DNA from: an uncultured bacterium | GTDB taxonomy: Bacteria > Actinomycetota > Actinomycetes > S36-B12 | Assembly (NCBI GenBank): GCA_903940375.1 | Contig: CAJAKT010000085.1 | Coordinates: forward strand, 1 to 10,259 | Reading direction: 5' to 3' | Length of the DNA: 10,259 nucleotides | Shown here: one piece after another, positions 1-6,121 of the stretch | Layout of the letters: every line of letters begins with the position of its first letter | Position numbering within the stretch: position 1 is the first letter of the stretch | The notes under the pieces: generated by a model | What the model saw: only the letters and a program-made list of their open reading frames with translations | Databases searched by the model: none | What the model was told of the DNA's origin: nothing | Translations under genes and position numbers: made by a program

Positions 1-128
1 CGCGAGGGATCGTCATAGTCAAGGAACAGGATGAGATCGCCGAGACACACGAAGACATCGCTGCCGTCCGCCGCTCGGCGGAGCTCATCGGCGGCACCGT
101 GCACGTCACTGACCACATGCAATCGCAC
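1..128 (-). CDS. Metallophosphoesterase, N-terminal fragment (cut by window edge)
   Basis: Only the first 42 codons lie in the window; the rest is beyond base 1. The translation begins MRLHVVSDVHG and continues to LGDLILFLDY. The D-x-H pair (D8, H10) and the G-D pair (G30-D31) are the first two metal-binding motifs of the calcineurin-like phosphoesterase fold, which uses a two-metal centre to hydrolyse phosphoesters. The substrate cannot be told. I chose GTG at 128 because it lies just after the stop of the upstream SRPBCC gene (5 nt between) and gives the usual short lead into the first beta strand. TTG at 122 is an alternative. No strong Shine-Dalgarno is visible, so translation is probably coupled to the upstream gene. 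The family is fairly certain; the function is unknown. Confidence 0.75.
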   Translation of the reverse strand, partial: MRLHVVSDVHGAADELRRAADGSDVFVCLGDLILFLDYDDPS

Positions 129-133
129 TGCCG

Positions 134-526
134 CTACGACCCCGCCTCGAACTCGTCCTTGAGCGCCCAGACCACTCGCTTCCAGGTCACGACGTGCCGG
201 CGCTGGAGACTGTCCAGCTCACGTCGGCCGCGCGGTGAGTCCGGTATCCGGCGCGGAATCGTCCGGGAGCCCGGCTCGGTGGGATCAGCCGTCAGTGCGT
301 ACCGCACCAGGACCGCGTCCTGCTGTTCGACGAGGATCACCTCACTGGTGCCGACGAGCGGGCCGGCCACCGACCAGCGCATCCCCGACACCCCCTGATC
401 CAGGACGACCGCCAGCTCCAGCTCAGGCCACCAGGCCACCCAGCGGGTGCGGTCGGACACGGCGGCGGCAATCACCTCACGGCGCACCTCGATCACCGTC
501 TCGTCGGTGAACTCCACACTGGCCAC
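134..526 (-). CDS. SRPBCC / polyketide cyclase-like family protein
   Basis: A 130-aa soluble protein. It has the outline of the START/SRPBCC (Bet v1-like) fold: beta-rich N-terminal half with tryptophans (VAWWPELELAV, MRWSVAG), then a long C-terminal helix (about residues 105-128, HVVTWKRVVWALKDEFEAG) that would close a hydrophobic pocket. Actinobacterial members are often annotated polyketide cyclase/dehydrase, but the ligand and activity of this branch are unknown and enzymatic cyclase activity should not be assumed. The start is GTG at 526. A GATATT -10-like hexamer exactly six bases upstream suggests a leaderless transcript. The gene is followed closely by the metallophosphoesterase and is divergent from the acyl-CoA ligase gene, a pairing that hints at a lipid-related role (inference). 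Confidence 0.7.
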   Translation of the reverse strand: MASVEFTDETVIEVRREVIAAAVSDRTRWVAWWPELELAVVLDQGVSGMRWSVAGPLVGTSEVILVEQQDAVLVRYALTADPTEPGSRTIPRRIPDSPRGRRELDSLQRRHVVTWKRVVWALKDEFEAGS

Positions 527-532
527 GGAGCC

Positions 533-538
533 AATATC
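533..538 (-). promoter_or_regulatory. Putative -10 element of the SRPBCC-metallophosphoesterase unit
   Basis: GATATT read on the minus strand matches TATAAT at four of six bases, including A2 and T6. Its last T is 7 bases before the G of the GTG start at 526, so transcription would begin at the start codon. I found no convincing -35. The call rests mainly on the same spacing recurring at other genes in the window. Confidence 0.4.
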
Positions 539-599
539 CCACGGGTGCCCCGCTGCTGCCGAGCAGGCGGAATCGGTCGCGGGAGGGGCCTTTGTGTCC

Positions 600-605
600 T
601 ACGGT
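600..605 (+). promoter_or_regulatory. Putative -10 element of the acyl-CoA ligase gene (leaderless)
   Basis: TACGGT fits the actinobacterial TANNNT hexamer. The final T (605) is 7 bases before A612 of the ATG start, predicting a transcript that begins at the A of the start codon. A purine-rich GGGAGGGG at 581-588 lies upstream of the predicted +1, so it would not be in the mRNA. No good -35 is seen. Confidence 0.5.
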
Positions 606-611
606 GCAGAT

Positions 612-2405
612 ATGCGAACCGAATTCTCCGTCCCGGCCGTCGTCGCGTCCCCGACCCACGGCAGCCTCGTCGACCACATCGTCGAGAACGCCCAGAAGAC
701 ACCCGACCACATCGCACTGTCCTTGCCCCGCGGCGATGCCTGGGTGGGCATGACCGCGCAGCAGTTCCTCGACGAGGTCAAGGCCGTCGCCAAGGGCATC
801 GTCGCCAACGCCGTCGAGCCCGGCGAGCGCATCGGCGTGATGAGTCGCACCCGCTACGAGTGGACCCTCGTCGACTACGCGATCTGGTACGCCGGCGCCG
901 TGAGCGTCCCCGTATACGAGACCTCGTCGGCCGAGCAGATCCAGTGGATGCTCAGCGACTCCGGCTCCGTCGCCGTCTTCCTCGAGAGCGAGAAGAACAA
1001 GAAGACATTCGACGAGGTCTCCGTCGACATCCCCACGGTCACCCGTGTGTGGGTCTTCGACGACGGCATCATCGACCAGCTCAAGGAGGACGGCCGCAAC
1101 GTCTCGGATGCAGATCTCGAAGCGCGACGCGGAACGCTCACGCCTGACTCGGTCGCGACGATCATCTACACGTCCGGCACCACCGGCCGACCCAAGGGCT
1201 GCACGCTCACCCACCGCAACTTCATGTTCGAGGTCGACAACGTCGTCAACGGTCTCCCCGACGTCTTCCTCACCCCCGGGTCCTCGACCCTGCTGTTCCT
1301 TCCGGTCGCGCATGTCTTCGGCCGCGCCATCCAGCTGGGCTGCATCCGCGCCGGCGTTCGCCTCGGCCACTCGGCGGACATCAAGCAGCTGCTGCCGGGC
1401 ATGCAGTCCTTCCAGCCCACGTTCCTGCTCGCCGTACCGCGCGTGTTCGAGAAGATCTACAACTCCTCGCAGCAGAAGGCCGTTGCCGACGGCAAGGGCA
1501 AGATCTTCGACTCGGCCGCTCAGGTCGCCATCGACTACAGCACGTCATTGGACGAGGGCGGCCCCGGGATCGTGCTGAAGCTCAAGCACGCCGTGTTCGA
1601 CAAGCTCGTCTACTCCAAGCTGCGCCATGCGATGGGCGGCCAGATGCGCTGGGCCGTCTCCGGCGGCGCGCCCCTCGGTGCGCGGCTGGGCCACTTCTTC
1701 CGCGGCATCAACGTCACGATCCTGGAGGGCTACGGCCTCACCGAGACGTCGGCGGCCACCACCGTGAACCGGGCCGATGCGATCCGCATCGGGACCGTCG
1801 GCCAGCCCCTCCCCGGCGCCAAGGTCAAGGTCGCCGCAGACGGTGAACTCATGCTGGGCGGGGACCAGATCTTCATCGGCTACTGGAACAACCCGACCGC
1901 GACCGCCGAGGCCATCGAGCCGGACGGCTGGTTCCATTCCGGCGACATCGGCGAGATCGACGACGACGGGTTCGTCAAGATCACCGGCCGCAAGAAGGAG
2001 CTCATCGTCACGGCAGCCGGCAAGAATGTCGCTCCTGCCGTCCTCGAGGATCGACTCCGGGCGAACTGGCTGGTGAGCCAGTGCATGGTCGTCGGTGACG
2101 GACAGCCGTTCATCGCCGCCCTCATCACGATCGACCCAGAGGCGTTCCCGGCCTGGGCGAAGCAGAATGACAAGGGCGCGGCGACCGTGGCCGACCTGGT
2201 GAACGATCCGGATCTCACCACGGCCATTCAGCTCGCCGTCGATGATGCGAACAAGGCCGTCTCACATGCCGAGGCGATCAAGAAGTTCGCGATTCTGCCG
2301 GTGGACTGGACGGAGGAGGGCGGCCAGATCACGCCGTCGCTCAAGCTCAAGCGCAATGTGGTGATGAATGAGTTCGCCACCGACGTGGCAGCGCTCTACT
2401 CGTAG
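612..2405 (+). CDS. fadD15: Long-chain fatty acid--CoA ligase (AMP-forming), FadD15 type
   Basis: A 597-aa adenylate-forming enzyme. It activates a fatty acid with ATP to an acyl-adenylate, then makes acyl-CoA. Visible motifs: the P-loop YTSGTTGRPKG (186-196), GYGLTE (373-378), the ribose-binding D445 in HSGD, the hinge GRKKELIVTAAGKN (459-472) and the C-terminal lysine region PSLKLKR (575-581). Length and N-terminus (MRTEFSVPA) resemble what I recall of mycobacterial FadD15, as do NVAPAVLEDRLR and the SHAEAIKKF tail. I chose ATG 612 because of that N-terminus and the TACGGT -10 exactly placed for a leaderless start. GTG 594 (six residues longer) has a good Shine-Dalgarno-like GGGAGGGG and is the alternative. 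The gene is divergent from the SRPBCC gene. The chain-length preference cannot be read from the sequence, and the symbol is by family resemblance. Confidence 0.9.
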   Translation: MRTEFSVPAVVASPTHGSLVDHIVENAQKTPDHIALSLPRGDAWVGMTAQQFLDEVKAVAKGIVANAVEPGERIGVMSRTRYEWTLVDYAIWYAGAVSVPVYETSSAEQIQWMLSDSGSVAVFLESEKNKKTFDEVSVDIPTVTRVWVFDDGIIDQLKEDGRNVSDADLEARRGTLTPDSVATIIYTSGTTGRPKGCTLTHRNFMFEVDNVVNGLPDVFLTPGSSTLLFLPVAHVFGRAIQLGCIRAGVRLGHSADIKQLLPGMQSFQPTFLLAVPRVFEKIYNSSQQKAVADGKGKIFDSAAQVAIDYSTSLDEGGPGIVLKLKHAVFDKLVYSKLRHAMGGQMRWAVSGGAPLGARLGHFFRGINVTILEGYGLTETSAATTVNRADAIRIGTVGQPLPGAKVKVAADGELMLGGDQIFIGYWNNPTATAEAIEPDGWFHSGDIGEIDDDGFVKITGRKKELIVTAAGKNVAPAVLEDRLRANWLVSQCMVVGDGQPFIAALITIDPEAFPAWAKQNDKGAATVADLVNDPDLTTAIQLAVDDANKAVSHAEAIKKFAILPVDWTEEGGQITPSLKLKRNVVMNEFATDVAALYS

Positions 2406-2429
2406 TACCCGGGCGATAACTCCCCGGCG

Positions 2430-2657
2430 CTAGCTGGCCTGGGAGCGGGGCACGAGGCGCAACGGAGGCACCAGACCGGAGCCGGCCAGCACCTCGAGGG
2501 CAGCGGCATGGTCGTCAGCGACGTCCCTGACGGATGACGCGCGGACGACGGGCAGGTCGGTGAAGCCGGTCGCCTCGGGTGCTCCTAGGAGCACCGAGAC
2601 CACGCAGTCGTCGCAGGCGAGCCCCGCCACGGCACAGGAGCCACAGTCGATGATCAT
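2430..2657 (-). CDS. Small four-cysteine protein, function unknown
   Basis: A 75-aa protein starting MIIDCGSCAVAG. Its head has four cysteines, C5, C8, C15 and C18 (C-x2-C-x6-C-x2-C), a pattern able to hold zinc or an iron-sulfur cluster. The rest is a mostly helical segment (about 40-60, DVADDHAAALEVLAGSG) ending in PPLRLVPR. It has no signal peptide or membrane segment, so it is probably cytoplasmic. I recall similar short proteins in other actinobacteria, always without a known function. The start is ATG 2657, 7 bases after a TAGCGT -10. Upstream lies a damage-type promoter nearly identical to that of the nuclease gene at 3105, so the two are probably co-induced. The 3' end faces the acyl-CoA ligase gene with 24 bases between the stops. 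That it is a gene is likely; what it binds or does is open. Confidence 0.75.
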   Translation of the reverse strand: MIIDCGSCAVAGLACDDCVVSVLLGAPEATGFTDLPVVRASSVRDVADDHAAALEVLAGSGLVPPLRLVPRSQAS

Positions 2658-2663
2658 GCTGCG

Positions 2664-2687
2664 GACGCTAGGCGAGGGGTCTGACAG
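2664..2687 (-). promoter_or_regulatory. RecA-independent DNA-damage (PafBC-type) promoter of the small four-cysteine gene
   Basis: On the minus strand: CTGTCAGAC (2687-2679), eight bases, then TAGCGT (2670-2665). This fits the published actinobacterial consensus TTGTCRGTG-N8-TANNNT (RecA-NDp) in the TGTCRG core, the exact N8 spacing and the -10. The predicted +1 is 2658 or 2657, that is, at the ATG. It matches the nuclease promoter at 21 of 24 positions. It lies in the 45-base gap after the zinc-ribbon gene. Confidence 0.7.
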
Positions 2688-2702
2688 TCACCCAGCGAGC
2701 GG

Positions 2703-2981
2703 TCACGGACCGCCGTCGCCGGGCCCCTCGTCGGATGGTCCACCGAACTCCGGCCGGGCGACGATCTCGATCCGGTCGGCCGCCCCGCACCACCGGCACA
2801 CGACCGACTCGATCGTCTCGGCGAGCACCTCGCGCTCCTCCACCGCGGAGTCCCCCGACATCGATGCGTGCCAGAACTCTCGGACCCTGGTCGTGCGGGT
2901 CACGTCGAAGCGCGTCAGATTGCCGCAATGGGCGCAGCGCCAGCGAGAACGGTCGTCAGGGATCACGGCGGAATCAGTCAC
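2703..2981 (-). CDS. Small zinc-ribbon-like protein, function unknown
   Basis: A 92-aa protein with two knuckles, C16-A-H-C19-G and C62-R-W-C65-G, about 43 residues apart, as in treble-clef or zinc-ribbon proteins where each pair gives two zinc ligands. Between them runs a conserved-looking FDVTRTTRVREFWHA stretch and an acidic segment (EEREVLAETIESV). The C-terminal tail (from about 80) is low complexity, rich in Gly, Pro and Asp. I recognise the overall pattern from other actinobacteria but know of no assigned function; nucleic-acid or protein binding is only a guess from the fold. GTG 2981 is chosen because a TAGGGT -10 sits exactly six bases upstream, predicting a leaderless mRNA. It is divergent from the nuclease gene and sits upstream of the small four-cysteine gene on the same strand, so read-through into it is possible. 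Confidence 0.78.
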   Translation of the reverse strand: MTDSAVIPDDRSRWRCAHCGNLTRFDVTRTTRVREFWHASMSGDSAVEEREVLAETIESVVCRWCGAADRIEIVARPEFGGPSDEGPGDGGP

Positions 2982-2987
2982 GGTACG

Positions 2988-3017
2988 ACCCTATCCACGT
3001 CAGCCACCCGTGGTCAC
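2988..3017 (-). promoter_or_regulatory. Promoter of the zinc-ribbon gene (leaderless)
   Basis: On the minus strand: GTGACC (3017-3012, four of six to TTGACA), an 18-base spacer, then TAGGGT (2993-2988). The last T of the -10 is 7 bases before the G of the GTG start at 2981, so transcription should begin at the start codon. It lacks the TGTCAG core seen at the two neighbouring promoters, so it looks like a housekeeping promoter. Confidence 0.55.
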
Positions 3018-3037
3018 CGACGTCGCAGCGGTCCGTG

Positions 3038-3052
3038 CGGATCCGCGATCCG
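3038..3052. repeat. Short inverted repeat between the zinc-ribbon and nuclease genes
   Basis: CGGATC-CGC-GATCCG is a perfect 6-base inverted repeat with a 3-base centre. The overlapping ten bases at 3037-3046 (GCGGATCCGC) are also a perfect palindrome. It lies in the 123-base divergent region, about 40 bases upstream of the nuclease -10 and about 20 upstream of the zinc-ribbon -35. It could be an operator, but short GC-rich palindromes also arise by chance. Confidence 0.3.
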
Positions 3053-3075
3053 GTAACGGCCGCGCCTGACGCGCC

Positions 3076-3098
3076 GTGTCAGCCCGCTCGCCTAGCGT
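3076..3098 (+). promoter_or_regulatory. RecA-independent DNA-damage (PafBC-type) promoter of the exo/endonuclease gene
   Basis: GTGTCAGCC (3076-3084), eight bases, then TAGCGT (3093-3098). The TGTCAG core, N8 spacing and TANNNT match the RecA-NDp consensus known from mycobacteria, where the PafBC activator uses it to induce DNA-repair genes. The last T (3098) is 7 bases before G3105 of the GTG start, so the transcript should be leaderless. A DNA-repair-type nuclease downstream makes functional sense. Confidence 0.75.
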
Positions 3099-3104
3099 CG
3101 GGTC

Positions 3105-4967
3105 GTGGATCGTTCCGGAGGCGCGCGGCCGAGCAGTCATGCCATGCAGACCGGTACCACCACGCCCACCGCCACGCAGATCAGCTTCGTCGAGCTTGGC
3201 ACGCCACTGTCCGATGTCACCTTCGTCGTCGTCGACCTCGAGACCACGGGCGGCGCCCCCGTCGATGCCGGCATCACGGAGATCGGCGCCGTGAAGGTGC
3301 ACGGCGGTGTCGTGATCGGGGAGTTCCAGACGCTCGTCAACCCAGGCCAGCCGATCCCGCCCTTCGTCGCGGCCCTGACCGGCATCACCGATGCCCTCGT
3401 CGCCACGGCCCCCACCCTCGGCGCCGCATTGCCGTCCTTCCTCGAGTTCGCCCGCGGCAGCGTGCTCGTCGCGCACAACGCCCCCTACGACATCGGCTTC
3501 CTCAAGGGGGCCTGCGCCAAGCTCGGAACCACGTGGCCGGAGCCGGACGTCGTCGACACCGCGCGACTGGCACGCGTCGCCCTGCACCGCGAAGAGGTCC
3601 CGAACTGCAAGCTCGGGACCCTCGCCGCGCACTTCCGCGCCACCGTCACTCCGACGCACCGCGCCTTCGACGATGCCCGCGCCACCGCAGACGTGCTGCA
3701 TGCCCTGATCGGCCGCGCGGGCGATCTCGGTGTCAGCACCCTCGAGGACCTGCAGGCGTTCACGTCGAGGGTCAGCGCGGCGCAGCGCACCAAGCGCCAC
3801 CTGGCACAGGGGTTACCGGACTCCCCCGGCGTCTACGTGTTTCAGGATGCGCAGGGGGTGGCGCTGTACGTCGGCACCTCGAAGAACATCCGGACCCGGG
3901 TGCGCACCTACTTCACGGCCTCCGAGCAACGTCGTCGGATGGCGGAGATGGTCCGCATCGCCGAGCGCGTCGTGCCGATCGTCTGCGCCACCACACTCGA
4001 GGCCCGCGTCCGCGAGCTGCGCATCATCGCGGCGGAGCAGCCGCGCTACAACGTCCGGTCACGTCGACCCGATTCGCAGACATGGCTCAAGCTCACCGAC
4101 GAGCCCGCCCCTCGTCTGGTCAGTACTCGCACCGTGCTCGATGACCACGCGGCCGGTGCCCGCTATCTGGGCCCGTTCACCTCGCGGGCAGCCGTCGAGG
4201 CCGCCACCGAGGCCCTGCTGCTCGCCTATCCCTTGCGCACCTGCACCACCCGCATCGCCCGCAGGCCCCGGGCAACGGCGGCCGGCTGCGCCCTGGCCGA
4301 ACTCGGCCGATGCCTGGCACCGTGCACGGCCGATGGCGACCGCACCGCGTATGACGCCGTCGTGGCGGGCGCGCGGGCAGCGATGTCGGGCGATGTGCGT
4401 GACGCTGCCGCCGCCGTGGAGCACCGGATGGCCCGCCTGGCCGAGGAGGAGCGCTACGAGGAGGCGACGGTGTGGCGCGAGCGGCTCGGCCACCTCGTCG
4501 AGGCGAGCGTCCGCACGCACCGGCTGGCCATGCTGGCCGGCACCGCTGAGCTCGTGGCCGCTGTCCCGACCGCCGACCGGGGCTGGGACATCCACGTCAT
4601 GCGCTACGGCCGGCTCGCCGCCGCGGGGCATGCCCCGGCGGGCACCGCCCCTCGTCCCATCGTCGATGCGCTGATCGCAACCGCCGAGCACGTCCAGCCG
4701 GTCGTGTCTCCTGCTCCGGCCGGGCTGTCGGAGGAGGCCCTCGAACTGCTGCGCTGGCTCGAGAGCGACGGCATCCGACTGGTGCGGTCAGATGTCCCGC
4801 TCGGCCTGCCGCTGCACTGCGGTGGCAGCCTCGTCACCCGTCTCGGGGCGGTGCGCCGGGCAGTGCAGCGCACGGCGGCCGGCGATGACTACCGCAGCCT
4901 GGCCGATGCGAGCCGACCCCGTGGTCCGGTCGATGCCCGACTGGTGAGCCGGATCCTCAGCGCCTGA
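3105..4967 (+). CDS. DEDDh 3'-5' exonuclease fused to a UvrC-like GIY-YIG nuclease half
   Basis: A 620-aa two-nuclease protein. Residues 38-205 are a DnaQ/epsilon-like DEDDh exonuclease: ExoI D44 and E46 (VVDLETTG), ExoII D129 (HNAPYDIGF), ExoIII H185 and D190 (HRAFDDA). Residues about 238-320 are a GIY-YIG domain as in UvrC and Cho: GVY 242-244, YVG 255-257, R265, and E304 where UvrC has its catalytic glutamate. Next come four cysteines, C380, C395, C403 and C407, where the last three keep the UvrC C-x7-C-x3-C spacing of its iron-sulfur site, then a UVR-like helical hairpin (about 432-465). UvrC's C-terminal RNase H-like and HhH domains are absent; the last 150 residues are unassigned. It likely trims and incises damaged DNA. 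GTG 3105 is set by a leaderless promoter; ATG 3144 is an alternative. The stop overlaps trpD's. Confidence 0.9.
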   Translation: MDRSGGARPSSHAMQTGTTTPTATQISFVELGTPLSDVTFVVVDLETTGGAPVDAGITEIGAVKVHGGVVIGEFQTLVNPGQPIPPFVAALTGITDALVATAPTLGAALPSFLEFARGSVLVAHNAPYDIGFLKGACAKLGTTWPEPDVVDTARLARVALHREEVPNCKLGTLAAHFRATVTPTHRAFDDARATADVLHALIGRAGDLGVSTLEDLQAFTSRVSAAQRTKRHLAQGLPDSPGVYVFQDAQGVALYVGTSKNIRTRVRTYFTASEQRRRMAEMVRIAERVVPIVCATTLEARVRELRIIAAEQPRYNVRSRRPDSQTWLKLTDEPAPRLVSTRTVLDDHAAGARYLGPFTSRAAVEAATEALLLAYPLRTCTTRIARRPRATAAGCALAELGRCLAPCTADGDRTAYDAVVAGARAAMSGDVRDAAAAVEHRMARLAEEERYEEATVWRERLGHLVEASVRTHRLAMLAGTAELVAAVPTADRGWDIHVMRYGRLAAAGHAPAGTAPRPIVDALIATAEHVQPVVSPAPAGLSEEALELLRWLESDGIRLVRSDVPLGLPLHCGGSLVTRLGAVRRAVQRTAAGDDYRSLADASRPRGPVDARLVSRILSA

Positions 4968-6114
4968 GCTCGCGAGTCACCGCGATCCAGCCGTTCAGCA
5001 CGTCCAGGGCGGCACCGCTCTCGCGCACGCCGCGCACCTGCTCGAGGCGCTCGGCGATCCGTTCCACCAGCGGACGATCATCCACCGGCCGGCCCTCGGC
5101 CGCTCGAACCGCGGCGTCATGCGCGACCAGCGCGGCAGCCGCGTTCACCGACACCGCATCGCGGATGGCATGAACGCGGTCGGCGTCAGGTCCCACCGCC
5201 GGTCCGGGTGCCAGCGTTGCGAGCAGCAGTTCCGCGTTGCGTGCACTCTCACCACCACGCAGCATCTCGCGGTCGGTGTGCGGGATCCCTAGATCGGCGG
5301 TGTCCAGGATGCTCTCCTGGACCCCTGCCAGAGTCACGTCCCAGACGCGGGTGGGACCTGCCGTCGAGATCTCGTCGAGCCCGTCCTCGCCGCGGACCAC
5401 GATGGCCCGCACGCCGCGACGGCTCAGGACATCGGCCATCACCGGCGCCAGGGTCAGGTTGGCGCAGCCGATCAGCGCGGCGGGCGCTCCACCGGGGTTG
5501 GTCAGCGGGCCCAGGATGTTGAAGACGGTCGGGATCCCGAGCTCTCGTCGGGTCGGCCCCGCATGCCGCATCGCCGGATGGTGCGTGGGGGCGAAGCAGA
5601 AGCCGATCCCCGCCCGCCGGACACTGGTGACGATGTCGGCCGGCTCGAGATCGATGACCACGCCGAGCTGCTCCAGCACGTCGGCCGTACCTGTCGACGA
5701 CGATGCCGCCCGGTTGCCGTGCTTGACGACGGGCGCACCCGCAGCAGCGCACAGCAGCGCGGCCATCGTCGAGATGTTGACCGTCTGCGCCTGATCGCCG
5801 CCCGTTCCGACGACATCCAGGGACACGGGCGCCCCTGCTGGGCCGAAATCCAGCAGTCGTGCGTGCTGAAGCATCACCGACACCAGCGCATCAACCTCGC
5901 CAGCCGTCTCACCCTTGGCGCGCAGTGCGGTGATGAACCCGGCCACCTGTGCAGAGGTGGCGGCCCCGCTGAGGATCTCGCCCATCGCCCAGGCAGTTGC
6001 GGCAGAGTCCAGGTCCTCGCGGGCCAGCAGGCGGGCCAGCACCATCGGCCAGGTCGGGTCGGATGCCGCGTCCGGACGGCCGATCATCGGGCCGCGGACT
6101 GCTGGACCACCCAT
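4957..6114 (-). CDS. trpD: Anthranilate phosphoribosyltransferase
   Basis: A 385-aa enzyme that transfers the phosphoribosyl group of PRPP to anthranilate, the second step of the tryptophan branch. Signatures: an N-terminal helical domain (about 20-90), the PRPP-binding GTGGD (103-107) with NIST, KHGNR (131-135), SSSTGTADVLEQLG (138-151), GIPTVFNILGPLTNP (193-207) and the metal-binding DGLDE (244-248). Length suits the family. ATG 6114, 7 bases after the stop of the receiver-like gene, is chosen; ATG 6087 (376 aa) is equally possible. Neither has a Shine-Dalgarno: the bases before 6114 are CCTCC-rich, the reverse of one, so coupling to the upstream gene is likely. Open reading continues upstream to 6327, but that part overlaps the receiver gene in another frame and is not coding. 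No other trp gene is nearby. The 3' end overlaps the nuclease gene by 11 bases. Confidence 0.93.
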   Translation of the reverse strand: MGGPAVRGPMIGRPDAASDPTWPMVLARLLAREDLDSAATAWAMGEILSGAATSAQVAGFITALRAKGETAGEVDALVSVMLQHARLLDFGPAGAPVSLDVVGTGGDQAQTVNISTMAALLCAAAGAPVVKHGNRAASSSTGTADVLEQLGVVIDLEPADIVTSVRRAGIGFCFAPTHHPAMRHAGPTRRELGIPTVFNILGPLTNPGGAPAALIGCANLTLAPVMADVLSRRGVRAIVVRGEDGLDEISTAGPTRVWDVTLAGVQESILDTADLGIPHTDREMLRGGESARNAELLLATLAPGPAVGPDADRVHAIRDAVSVNAAAALVAHDAAVRAAEGRPVDDRPLVERIAERLEQVRGVRESGAALDVLNGWIAVTRELRR

Positions 6115-6121
6115 GGGGAGG

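Noticed and set aside
477..1370. Long open frame on the minus strand opposite the acyl-CoA ligase gene (297 aa)
   Set aside because: It is a low-complexity Asp/Gly/Val-rich translation antisense to a clearly recognised enzyme, which is usual for high-GC DNA where wobble bases are G or C.
2409..2427. Possible terminator between the acyl-CoA ligase and the small four-cysteine gene (CCGGG, 9-base loop, CCCGG)
   Set aside because: Only five base pairs and no U-tract, too weak to call.
2735..4144. 469-aa Arg/Pro-rich open frame on the plus strand overlapping the nuclease gene
   Set aside because: Its composition is that of an out-of-frame translation of GC-rich coding DNA, and it covers the zinc-ribbon gene and the nuclease gene, both of which have motif support.
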